From NCBI GenBank assembly GCA_002633005.1, contig NMRA01000090.1, positions 505,715 to 569,714 of the forward strand: a stretch of DNA of 64,000 nucleotides. Direction: 5' to 3'. Position 1 is the stretch's first letter, and every line of letters starts with the position of its first letter. The translations under genes and the position numbers were made by a program. Positions 1 to 11,800 of this stretch are shown piece by piece. Source of the DNA: Phoronis australis (Eukaryota; Phoronida; Phoronidae). The notes under the pieces were generated by a model that saw only the letters and a program-made list of their open reading frames with translations, was not told the DNA's origin and searched no databases.

Positions 1-682
1 TGAAATTGAAACGAATTCCGTGAAAAACGTAAGTTATAACATTTTGAACGTTAGATGACCTTTGCATTAATTGACCCTATCCGATGCATTATAAGCTTCT
101 TTAGGAAAATTATTGCAAGCCCATGAAAATGTGTTTAATACTGAGAATTACAATTGTCTAACAGTTGACACATCAGAATACTTGGTGAATGAAAAGGTCA
201 AATTTTCAGAAGAAAAATGCACCTAATGAACCCATGTTTGTACTAAATGACCTGAAACTTTGGATTCCGAATTGAATTACCTGTGCCAATCAGACCTGTT
301 AATTTGAGGTGTCTAGCTCAAAATCTTAGTTTGCACCTAATGAGCTTTGACCAGTTTAACCTGATTGGATGACCCGATTACTTAGAAAAGTAAGTTTTTA
401 AATTGTTACATTGACTTATACCTGTGTACTAAATTTGAGAAGAAAAGCTTTTAAAAAGAAGGAGTAGCATTTCGAAAATTAGATGACCTTTGAAACAAAC
501 GACCTCTTCCGGTGCAATATGGAAGATGATTATATAACCAATCAAAATTTATATACTGTCGAAAATCATATGCTGAATTTAAAGACCGTACCTGCAACCA
601 ATTTGGAGTTATTAAACCTCAAATTTGATCGGAAGAAGAATAAAAAGAATAAGAATAAGAAGAATAACGATAACTAGAAAGA

Positions 683-705
683 TTATTGTCACGGCGTGAC
701 AATAA
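683..705. repeat. Perfect 10-bp inverted repeat (hairpin) at the end of repeat unit 1
   Basis: The arms TTATTGTCAC and GTGACAATAA are separated by three bases. It sits just after the purine-rich end of the first 770-bp unit, at the position where the second unit carries different hairpins. Confidence 0.8.
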
Positions 706-1408
706 CGGAGTCTGCGCGTGCGTATTCCTGGAATTAATATGGGAAGTTAGTGACAGCAACCCGTTTACCAATATGAAAAGGAATTTTTTAAAATTGTAGG
801 AGAAATTACATATTAATTTTTGGATGACCTTTCCACTAACTGACCTCTTCCGTTGCATTATAAGCATCTTTAGGAGAATTAATGCGAAGCCCATGAAAAA
901 TATGTTTAATGCTGAGAATCGCAGTTGTCTGACGGTTGACACACCAGAATACTTGGTGAATGAAAAGATCAAATTTTCAGAAGAAAAATGCACATAATGA
1001 CCCCATGTTTGCACTAAATGACCTGAAACTTTGGATTCCGATTTGTTTTACCTGTGGCAACAGACTTGTCAATTTGAAGTGTCTAGCTTAAAATTTTAGT
1101 TTGCACCTAATGACCTTTGGCCTATTTCACCCGATTGGATGACCCGATTACTTAGAAAAGTAGTTTTTTAAATTGTCATGTTGACTTATACCTGTGCACC
1201 CAATTTGAAAAAGATAGCTTAAAAACTGAAGGAGTAGCATTTTGAAAATTATATGACCTTTGCATCAAACGACCTCTTCCGGTGCAACATGGAATATGAT
1301 TATATAACCAATCAAAATTTATATACTGTCAAAAGTCATATGCTGAATTTAAACACCGTACCTGCACCCAATTTGGAGTTCTTAAGCCTCAAAGTTGGTC
1401 GGAAGAAG

Positions 1409-1533
1409 AATAAGAATAAAATTGAAGAAAACCCAGGAACAACAGTACTCTGCGCCTACACGCGCAGAGTAATAAGAATAAAATTGAAGAAAACCCAGGA
1501 ACAACAATACTCTGCGCTTACACGCGCAGAGTA
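1409..1533. repeat. 62-bp tandem duplication carrying a perfect hairpin in each copy
   Basis: A 62-bp segment starting at 1409 is repeated from 1471 with few changes. Each copy contains arms ACTCTGCGC and GCGCAGAGT around a six-base loop. Confidence 0.85.
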
Positions 1534-1540
1534 ATAACAA

Positions 1541-2752
1541 ACCCATTTTCTGCTGTTTTGTTCTTTGGTCGATTTTAAGGCATTTAGACCGTTTGGGAGC
1601 TCTCTCGCTGCTAGTTACGCATAGAAATTTAATTTTAGACTACTTTGCTACCCTATAGTGCATCCGGTGCCGATGAATAAGATAAAGCCTCCTGTAATTA
1701 TCTGCTCGATCCTGTCATCTGCGCAAACACCACTCGTGCAAAGTTGGCCTGGTACGGCCCGATAATTATGTGACGCGCTTTGAATCAGAGTCAAATTTGT
1801 TGTTGTTCTTGTTGTTGTCCATCTATGTCCTATCTTTAACCGATAGGCTGGGGCTGGACCTTTTCCGCGGAGTGGGTTCGACCGAACCCCCCTCGAACCC
1901 CCCCCTAACCCCCTGGCTATACGGGCCTGTATAGTTTTCCAAAGTAGGTAAACTTTTGACATGTTTTCTAAGGTTAGTCGTAACCTAAAAGGAAAAAAGT
2001 CTTCTTTTTAGCGTGTGATCTACGTATACTTAGTCATGCTTAAATCCAAAAGAAAGTGACGAGTTATGACATAAAATAGTTGTGAATCAGACTGACACCG
2101 AAAACGTGCAACAGCTTTAATTTAAAACATTGAGCTCAGTCCGGCCGTGACTGTTAAGACCATGTCACACTTTGTTGTCAAATTCACCTTCCTCCAGTGT
2201 AAACATTCGACTTAAATTCTTGAGAAAGTCGTGAATCTTTAACTACGGCAGGTATCAAACAAAGATTCAAAACAGATTGAAAAACCCCAAAGAGGTCTGA
2301 AGACATGTTTTGGGAGGAAATGCTACCTGTGTATTTCATACAAATCCCATCACCGTAGTTTGTGTGCCTGGAAGAAGGTTGTTGTTTGAACAGCAGAACG
2401 TAAAGCCTTGCTAGGCTACAGCGGTTTTTAGCAAAGTAGTTTTATCACAGCATACATTTCTGTTAATATTCACTCCATGTATTGTCTCAATATTGAGAAG
2501 TTTGTCTATAACCGCAAAACGACTCATTATTCCTTACATGATCTGGTGAAGTTGAAATAAGTCGGATTATGCCCTTGCTCACTTTGACTGAATCCAAACT
2601 AGGGCGGAAACTATTTCTTTTCACCAACTTACATTGTTCATATATTTTGTAAAATAATAACTCGTTCGCAATTTAGTAGTCAGCAGCTTGGATTTCAATA
2701 ACACTTGATATTAACACTATGGAACTATTCATTACAGGAACGTGCTCGCATT
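1541..2752. other. Upstream region of the large + strand gene, no gene seen
   Basis: I see no coding exon here. There is a C-rich tract near 1885-1912 with three runs of five or more C. The promoter of the large gene is presumably here, but no clear TATA box or initiator could be assigned. An AG at 2736-2737 after a pyrimidine-containing stretch could be the acceptor of a 5' untranslated exon. Confidence 0.4.
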
Positions 2753-2822
2753 ATGTGGACATGGGTCAGCGTGGTGACTCTTCTATTGACAGGGATCACC
2801 ACTACAATAGCACAAACCACAG
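2753..2822 (+). CDS. Exon 1: start codon and signal peptide
   Basis: The exon encodes 23 residues beginning MWTWVSVVTLLLTG and ends with one base of the next codon (phase 1) before a GTAAGG donor. A hydrophobic core followed by Thr/Ala and IAQ gives a plausible signal-peptidase site after Ala20. The phase matches the first sushi exon. An upstream ATG at 2720 in another frame runs through this exon to a stop at the donor, so it would be a short upstream ORF. The 5' end of the transcript is not defined. Confidence 0.8.
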
Positions 2823-5800
2823 GTAAGGTCAAAACACTCACGTAGGCACCTACATACCAGAAGGCGCGGACTAACTCGAAATCCAGAAAAGTTAATTAAA
2901 TGAGTTTTTGGTCACAGTAAGATCAAAAACCGGACGATCGCCGCACAAATAAAATAAAACAGTTCATGTTAAATCAACGTTTCGTCTATTCATTAGACAT
3001 CATCAGGATCATATTTACAACAATTTAGGACAAGTGCCAACATACAGTTCAGGTAACATCCATAAAGTGAAAGTGAGAGATACAGGGAATATAGTCAGTA
3101 GCTGGTTCTCACCATGGTTGCAGTGTCACTGAGCTCTGTATGTTATTCAGAGAATCAGTGGCATGCTGGTTTTGAATGGCCAATGACTCTTTGATGTACT
3201 GTAACTCTTTATTAGGTTCTCTGCAGATAATGCTAACTGAATTGGCTGATTGATGTTAACACAATGCCGATATATGTTGCTTTTCTCTGTTCTTTCAACC
3301 TGTCACAGAGGCCGTCTCTGTGTGAGTCCGATATAGAATTCCTCATAGTTGTCACATTCAACCTTATAAACAACATTACTCTTGTTCAATAAAGGGATGG
3401 GTGACTTCACTTTACACAGCATATTGGAAAGTTTCCGAAGAGGTTTGAAAACAACTGTCAGTTCAACAGCTGGGTCTATGTAATGAATAAGGCGAGATAA
3501 TTGACGTTTCAATTTTGTACCACCTGACCCGGTGTTACTAAGAGAAAAGAAAACTTTCTTTTTCTCGGGTCTAATAACAGCTACCTTATCTGCCTCATTC
3601 ATTTTTGAAAGAAAGTGCCTTTTACAGCTATTCAGAAAATTCAGAGGGTAACCATTGTCACGCAATAACTGGAAAATCTTGGCTACGTCACTATCAAAAC
3701 TTAAATTGGTGGAACAAATTCTCCAGGCACGGTGTAACAAGCAGTTGACTAGACCTCTTTTGTACTGGATCGGCACAAAACTGTCAAATAGTAAGATAAA
3801 GCCCAGAGAAACTGGGCTTACGATACACAGATTTTGCAACGGTGCCATTCCCACGTTTAACCAAGACATCTAGAAAAGGTAAACACGACTCGCGCTCAGA
3901 AGTTGATGGACGGATGCATATCGTTCATGTTATAAAAAAGGTGTTGACTGAGTTCTTGGATGAAAACACAACAAACGTATCGTCCACACCTACGGTAGAA
4001 TTGTGGTTTACAATCCGGTGGACAACTGGCCAGAGCCTCAGTCTCGAGATTGCACATGAAAATATTAGCTAACACTGGTCCCAGGGGTGAACCCATGGCT
4101 AGTCCAAGATATTTTCTGCCAACGCCCTGTCACTTTCGGCTAAATAACTGCGTTTTATACGGGCGTCTGAGAAACGAATACAAAACGAATTTCAAGATAA
4201 ACATTCCATCTTGTGTTTTGTTTTCACAATCAAAGTTTAAATAAGAAAACCGGTATAAGCGTGAAAACATAGGCAGCCGAGAAGATATGGCAACACGAAG
4301 AAGAGGAAAATTCAAGAGGGCCACCCCTCATTTTTGTTGATAACTTCTCGAGGTGATCAAGTCCATTGATAGAATAGATTCTCTATGTTTTCCCTTTTTG
4401 AGAAATTGTACAACCTCAATAGGAATCTGGGTAGTTCAGTGGTATATTGTAGTTTCCGGAACAATGCTTCTCTATACCAACCGGGGAAAACCGATCTCGC
4501 CGTGGACCCTTGCCATCAAGAAGTTTGAAGTAAGGTCCTATTGTGTTATACAAGGCAATTATCGAATTAGTGATGTCTTCACGGCAATAAAATACTGGGT
4601 GAAATAAACTGAAATGTTAAGGACAGAAACTGTTTTTTGACTGCTGAAATTGAAATCCTCATAAATTTTAGCTTAGAATCCTTCTTTAGCAGATAAAATG
4701 CGATGAAAATTTGCCAAAGCGCTGCGATGAATTTTTATTTCTCAATCAGCGTGGTAGATATTGGCGTTTGGGTCGTGACATCGGACAAAAGACGAAACCT
4801 AGCGATTAACAAAAGAAATATTGATATCAGGCCTCTGATATGTAATATGGACTAAACAGGAGTTAGTTGTATTGCTTTATGTTAAGGACGGTCACTTCTT
4901 ACAGGGTTACACTATGATGTGCAATTCTACTGTCACTGCCGTATTCTATTTTTTACGATATTTAACCTTACATATTAAAGGTGTACTCTTTTAGACGGGT
5001 TCAAAATCGGAGGGAATGTCCGAGGCAATTGCCTTTTTTCCGTTTTATGAATACAACTATTCACGAGGGGAAGAAGATAAGATCCAAATTCATAAAAAAC
5101 AAAAAAGCTGTATTAATACATTCGGCCCAAGGAATAAAAAATAAAGCTATTGAAAGTTTCCAAAATTAAAAACAATCATAATAACAATTTGACCGGACAT
5201 GCGAAAGGTTGTCATGTAAATTACTAAGCGGCTTCGAAAATTAGTACTTAGATCTAATCGATCTTAATCTTTCTCAACTCCCCGGAGCATGCAATGGGTG
5301 CAACGGTTTCGAAGCACACCGATTTATCCAAACACATAACGTAGAAATTCCAAGTACTTAATTGTCCCCCCTGGTTACATGAACCGGAAAAAATCCAAGA
5401 CCTGCAAACTTTTGGATTAGTAAGATGTCGCTGTGGATGTACATTGTATATTCCTATGTTTGGGTGCAAATCGCCTCGTAATAGTGGTAGATAAGTCATT
5501 ACTAAACATCCGATATTCGTTGCTATACTTAAAAATGTACTATTATAATGAACATGTAGTTAATGGCATAACACATTGCAAATCTAGACTTTTCAGTGTT
5601 CACTGTATGTTTTGCAATGAGTGTTTTTCTAATCATTAAAACACCATTTCAAGGAAAAGCTATCTCACACATGAACCATAAAATGTGTTGAAACACGGGT
5701 TATGTTTGAAATTACACCTTTAGGGGATTGCATTGGTATAAAGATTGGTTGAACACGAGTTTGAAATGTCATCAAAAATTAGGGCATTTCATTGTTAGGT

Positions 5801-8800
5801 AGTACCTAAATTGCAAATAATGAAATAGTTCATTTAAAAAAACAAAGGGATATCTTAAACCTTTCTACACCATGATAAAAATTAATTTCCATTCCAACAA
5901 TATCTTTCACGGTGTCAACATGATTAGTCAAAGCGTCCAAAACTGGACAATTTCAAATCAATGACACCTAACCCTTTTAGACAGTAGGCATTAATATATC
6001 GTTAGCATTAAAATAGCAGGGGAAACTTGCCATGGACACTAATTTGCGAGTGCTTTCGTGAATTCAATGATTAGGCCATTAACGGGAATAAAGTGTAGTT
6101 TTACAATTTCAAACTAAATTTTTAACCACTGAGAATCCTGCAGGTTAAGTGGCTTGTTGTTAAACTATGTTCTGTCACCGTATATAAAACATTTCTAATA
6201 TCTAACCTACATCGTATTGTTACGGATTCTCAGCTGTACTCATTCATACGTGAGTTTTGTTCATTTAATCAGTTTCATAGAAATTGGGAGAACCTACTTT
6301 TACAGTAGTCTAGAATTACTAGTTTGTACTGCGATGGTTTGTTTGCAATGTATTATTAAGTACTCCCATTTGTTGCATGTCATTAACGTATTTATTCGTT
6401 TTTCATCGCGAGTCTTCCTGTGTGACCACAGAACCAGTTTTCAGGAATTTTCTGTCTTGACATTACTTTATTTTATATGTCATTTGTAAAGGAACACCAC
6501 CGAAATTTCAAACCCTTCTCAAGCGACTGCAATGTCGCCCACGTCTCAAAGTCTCGCTCTCGTGTTACAAAAGACTACACATTGTATTTGGATTATTCCC
6601 CGGCTTTTGGCACGGTCCTGATAATAATGTGTAACTTAAGCGAAACTTTGACGCTAACTTGTTCCTCAGAACATTGTTCACTGTTTCAAAATGTCGGATC
6701 AGATTATTTTTTAAAACTTCGACTAAATACCAATACCCTGAACACTGTGCCTCAGGAATCCCAGTCCAGCAATCGGGTAAATATGACGTAACACATTCCG
6801 GAGTAAATGATTAAAAACTACATTCATTAGAAAACCGACCCAAAATATATGTGTAAATAACTTTTAGGACCGCATTGTGGAACACCATCTATGAACGCTA
6901 ACACTACGGCACTCTGGGATTCTGGGACTGCAAATTATTCCTGCATTATTGGATATGAACCATCTGGTGGCAACGTGAATCGTTCATGTGGAACAGATGG
7001 CAACTGGACAGGAAATGCTTTGGAATGCTCACGTAAGTTGATAATTCGAGTAAAAAAATTGGAAAGTTTCCGGTCATTCTTGAGACTCATACCGTGGTTC
7101 AGAATCAAACCATTCGCTCTACTTTGAAGTAGCACTTGTAGTGCTAATAGAATTTGGACCGGAAATTCAGTGCTATGCTCCAGTAAGTTGGTGTCACGGT
7201 TTCCAAATGGTATGGTAATTGTGCGGTCGTATGCACAGCTGCCGGAGCCTCTGGTAGACACCCCATAGCCACGTGGAACCAAACTACGTACACCAAATGG
7301 TGTTAATCATCGTTTTTGAATATGTAAGCATGCTGTGACAGTTTAATTGGAAACAATTGTTCGTATATTGCAGCTAAGTATTCAAAGGAAAGCCGGCGAC
7401 GCTAATTAAAAATTCCATAGTCATTCAGAATAAGTTAATGGACTGACTATAGTTCTAATGAACTGGCAATTCACTGAGCACGTAGACATTTTGGAAGGCA
7501 TCTTTGATTATCAAAGATCAACTCGATTGTTTGACGGGTTCTGTTTCATTAGAGTAATTGAAAACCCAAGTGAAATACTTACGCCTCCATAGTTTTTTGG
7601 TATGCAACAGTTAGCAAATGACAGCTAAAATGCTTACAAATTAATTGATAATGTAGCAGGATCTATTTTCAAGGTTTCAAAAATAGGTGAGAAGGGAGTG
7701 AGAAGAAATGTCTGCTTAAGCCACTTTCATTAAACGGATCCTACTTACCCATGTAGACCACTGACAGAGTCGTTACATTTTACGTAGTTGTTACATTCAC
7801 GCCGAACACACATGCGAGAAATGTACCATTATAACATTTTACGAAACCCATGTCATATTGCAAAGAAAATGACCAAAATTACGGTGGTATCTGACACGGC
7901 CGGGGGTTACTCGAGTATTTTTAGACGAACAGTGGCGCCCGGAAATTTGAATACCTACCCTTTTGGGCGCTACTTTTCGTATACATCTTCTATAGGAATG
8001 CCCTGCGGGCTGACGCGACATTAATTTAGCTGCATTTTATCGTTTTCATTGGTATTACATTACTAATATCACTTCTCTTACTCGTTATCGTTTTCGTTAT
8101 CCTGATTATTATTGTTTTCAAATTTATTTAACGAGGGCAGAATACATGTTTAGCAAAGTGCTAACATATCATGAACCTCAAAGATTATAAAATCATCCCA
8201 TTTATTGTCCAACGTTGTCATCGGGATTTCTATAGGGGGTAGCGAGTGCAGTTCCAAAAGGATTTCAAATGGGGCTTCTAAGTCCAGGTTTAACGATATT
8301 GTGAGGAACGTCTTGACAGCTGTGGATGCAGAGTACGCATACCTTTTGGAAACGAGGGGGTTGAGATTTATAATCTTGTTTATACAAGCACCAAATTAAA
8401 AAATTGATTATTTCTGCACTATCGGCAACCGCTATATTATTTGTAAATAAAACTGTGTCCATCTGTAGTTTGCCACGAAGAACTGAATTCAGACTGTAAC
8501 ATTGTCTCTTGTTGAAAACATTTTTGTTCAAGAACAGGGGATTGTTTCATGATGATGTGTAAGTTCAAAATTGCGTTACATTGAACTCTGGAGGTAGGCA
8601 TTTTTCGAGAACTAACGACTAGTCACCTGCGATCACCGGGTCATTAGATTAGCCGGTAACGGACGCACAAGACACGCAACAATTTTATTTGGAATGGCCC
8701 CCAATATTCTTAGAAAAAACACAGTGATTTAACAGAATGATTTGAACTAGGTTTCATTGAAAGTTGATTGTGTGGAACAAAATCCGCCAACGTCGAAGTC

Positions 8801-11800
8801 ATCGATGTTTAATATGAGCATTTAATACAATGCATCAAAAAGATTAAAATGCAATGCATCAAAAAGATTAATGTACCAAATTCTCTTATCTAGGAGCTGC
8901 AACACAAAAATGGCGCCTCATGATACACGTGACTTCACCCCCATTATTAAGAGAATGTCCAGTCTTTATCCTTATTTGTACATACTTCGAACTAACGACC
9001 ATTAGCAATTTTAATTCATAGTTTATTTAAAAGGTAATTGAAAGAGAAATTGCAGTCAGCTTTTTTGGACCATTGCCACTTTAAACCATTGATTTAGACC
9101 AGGTTTGAACAAAATGATCATATCCCTTCAGAGATCTTGGCATCCCATTTTTACGTATGCACGTCACTGTTTGACCTGTTGTTACCACCACTATTTCAGA
9201 CAGGTTTGACATCATAGGAACAATGATATCTTTTCCGTCTCTATGCCGCCACTTTTTTGAATTTTTGGTCGCCATTCTCAAAGGCGATATTTTGCTGTTG
9301 CTTTGGCAAAATCTGTTCGGCAAATAGATGCGTGCTTTTATTTCCTTCAACCACAATGTGTTTGAGAAAATGTCATTCGTAACTAAGGTGATAGACAGCA
9401 CCCATCGGCATCTGAAACTTTGGTTTTGCTCCTTTTGTGTGAAGCAGAGCAATTACTGCATTAGCGATGACTCCAAGGCAATAAAACACTGACCGAAATA
9501 AACCAACCTATCGTGGACTAAAACTGATGTCTTTTCTATTAAATTGGTCTCCGAAATTGAGTTCTACATGAACAATTTTGTTATTGTCGTTCGTTCCCGA
9601 AAAAATACGATAAATATTAGCCAAATACGATGACATTGTTGTTCTTACAAAGGGAAGTGTGTTTACTGTAATGTCGGATAAAAATTGGTTCATGAGCGTC
9701 AACAAAAGAATTGAAAAACGCTTTAACGATAAAAACCTTGTTACCTGATCCTGGAAACTCCTTTCGTGTGGAGTTGAAACTGTACGCTGTACATTTTTAC
9801 TATACAATTAAACTTCTCGTGTTCAAAAAACATGGAAAGTACATAGGGACACATCTATAAAGTCGACCTGGCACATTTAATAGAATTTCGTTCACACAAT
9901 CTGAGAAAGAAGGCGTTTAGTGTGTGAACGGTTTTCCTCCGTGTTACAAATACCTTGCAAACTCATGAATATGACGTCGCTTTCTTAAAAATGTAACAAC
10001 TTGTTTCATTTCAGGAGAGGCCCAGCAACGTAAAATGTAACAATGGCATAAAATGTAACAATTGTTACATTTTATGAAATTGTTACGGCGTATCAGGGCG
10101 CTCGTGGGATTTGAGAAATCAAATGTGATAACTTGGTGAATTTATATATGGAAGTGAATATCATATTTGAGAAAAATGTGTGTAAAGTCCTTGGATGTGG
10201 TGGTTGGCAATTTGGAATAAGAAGTTTTACCTTTGCAGGAAAACCTTGTGGTTTGCCAAACACAAACGAAAATACAAGAGTTACGTACTCGTCCATCGTA
10301 TATGAAGCACAGGCCAACTATTCATGCGACCCAGGATACAAATACTTATATGGAAGTGAAACCCGTATATGTGAAGCGGATGGAACGTGGTCTGGTAGTG
10401 CTTTAGAGTGTAAGAGTGAGTATATGTTCACTGAATGAAGTTCCAGTTCAGGTAACTGGAAAAAAAATCTAAAATAATACTTTTGGAAATTTTTTGCCGT
10501 TCTTTCATCATTCAATTCTTTTCAGTTACACGAAATTTTGTGATGACAAAGTGATGTTATGGTTGCTATTTGAAAGATTGTCTGTAAATAAAAAGAACCG
10601 AAGTTTTAGAACAACTAATTTGCCTGTGAGAAAGAATGCTGTTTTTCACCCGTGAGGTTGATCGGATAAGAAACGCAACATATAGTGTGCAAAGAAAGAA
10701 AGAAAGAAAGAAAGAAAAAAGAAAGTAGCCCACTTCACTTTCGTCAAATAATAATAGTGCATTAAGGAAACAGACAATCAAGAGCACTTATCAAGTCAGA
10801 AAATCTTGAATAACTAAAACGGTAAGTTGTATGGCGAGAAACCAGTAACACAAGTGGATTATTTCTGCACCCTACCAAGAAAGCGCCCCATAAGGGCTCT
10901 TTCCGGACGGTTTTGCATCGATAGCTGACTGCTGCACATTTTAGCAGGTCATGAGAACATGCCGATGGTTATAATTGGACAGAATTGTTAAAATATGGAA
11001 CACGTGAACTTCCAAATTCGGGACACAGGACTAGACCATGATATTGTAACATGTTTCACTCAAGTGTTAAAATCGGGACACCATACTAGACCGTCCATGC
11101 GATTACAACATGGCAAACTGAAGTGTTGAAATGGGTATGTGAACCATGATAACTATGACACAAAGAATGACCCCGGAGTGTTACTGTGACATATAAATGT
11201 GATACACAGATTGATCACATAATCACAGAATGTGAACTGTGCTAGCTGTGATACAGAAACTAATCACAGAGTGTAGACTGCTAACTGTGATACATATAAA
11301 GATCAAATATTAGAGCATTTGAACTGTTCTAGCTGTGGTATACACAGAATTATCACATAGTGTGGACAGTGAAAGCTGTGATCAGCAGTGTGGTCACGGA
11401 ATCTAAACTGGACTGGGGTAGCTGTGATGCAGCTGGGATAGGTGACGTTGTGTAGTGCAGAATGGCCAAGGATTGTAAACTAGGATTGAGGTGATGAACG
11501 AAATGATGGTTAAAGGGTGTCATCTTGCATGGCCAGGACGGTATTGTGGTGCAGAAGGGAGACGAACATTTGATGAAGGACAAGACACCGTTCAACGTCA
11601 AGTAGTGTGTCTTGAAAACAATAAAGATGTCGAAGTCACAAGCTGTAGTGCTGATTTCAAAACTATTTTGAATACGTTTTTGATACAAAGTAAGTACGAT
11701 TGTTATGCCACTTTTTGAAAACAAATGCTTTGGCGATTGCAGGAAAACTTTGTGGATTGCCAAATGCAAATGTAAATACGAAAGTTTCGTATTCGTCCGT

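Larger units (their letters stand above)
1..1540. repeat. Higher-order tandem repeat, period about 770 bp, two copies
   Basis: Positions about 50-670 realign with about 820-1420 at an offset of 770 bases, for example 483 with 1253. Each 770-bp unit holds two diverged subunits that open with a similar AGATGACCTTTG-type start (near 52 and 483, then 822 and 1253). The copies differ by many substitutions, so this is an old duplication. Short open frames at 483-677 and 1253-1534 are the same repeat segment and are not considered genes. The array may continue left of the window. Confidence 0.85.
2823..6867 (+). other. Intron 1 of the large gene, about 4 kb
   Basis: It carries a decayed Penelope-like element (about 2945-4330), a repeat shared with intron 2 (about 4540-4830 with 9440-9740), and near its 3' end (about 6540-6755) a segment related to 12838-13012, part of a larger segmental duplication. 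No exon was recognised. Confidence 0.6.
6755..7773. repeat. Segmental duplication, partner at about 14725-15784
   Basis: The two blocks are alignable over about 1 kb, covering a whole sushi exon, a half sushi relic and intron sequence, and both break just after GACCACTGACAGAGTCG. Exon identity is high and intron identity lower but obvious. Confidence 0.85.
7033..10238 (+). other. Intron 2, about 3.2 kb
   Basis: It holds the half sushi relic at 7134-7182, the end of the 1-kb segmental duplication, a repeat fragment at about 9440-9740 shared with intron 1, and a palindrome-bearing element at 10010-10105. Open frames on the - strand at 9081-9452 and 9508-9807 are not recognised and lie partly in that repeat. 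Confidence 0.5.

Noticed and set aside
1648-1962. 104-codon - strand open frame
   Set aside because: It runs through a C-rich tract, shows no conserved motif, and has no splice context or neighbours to support it.
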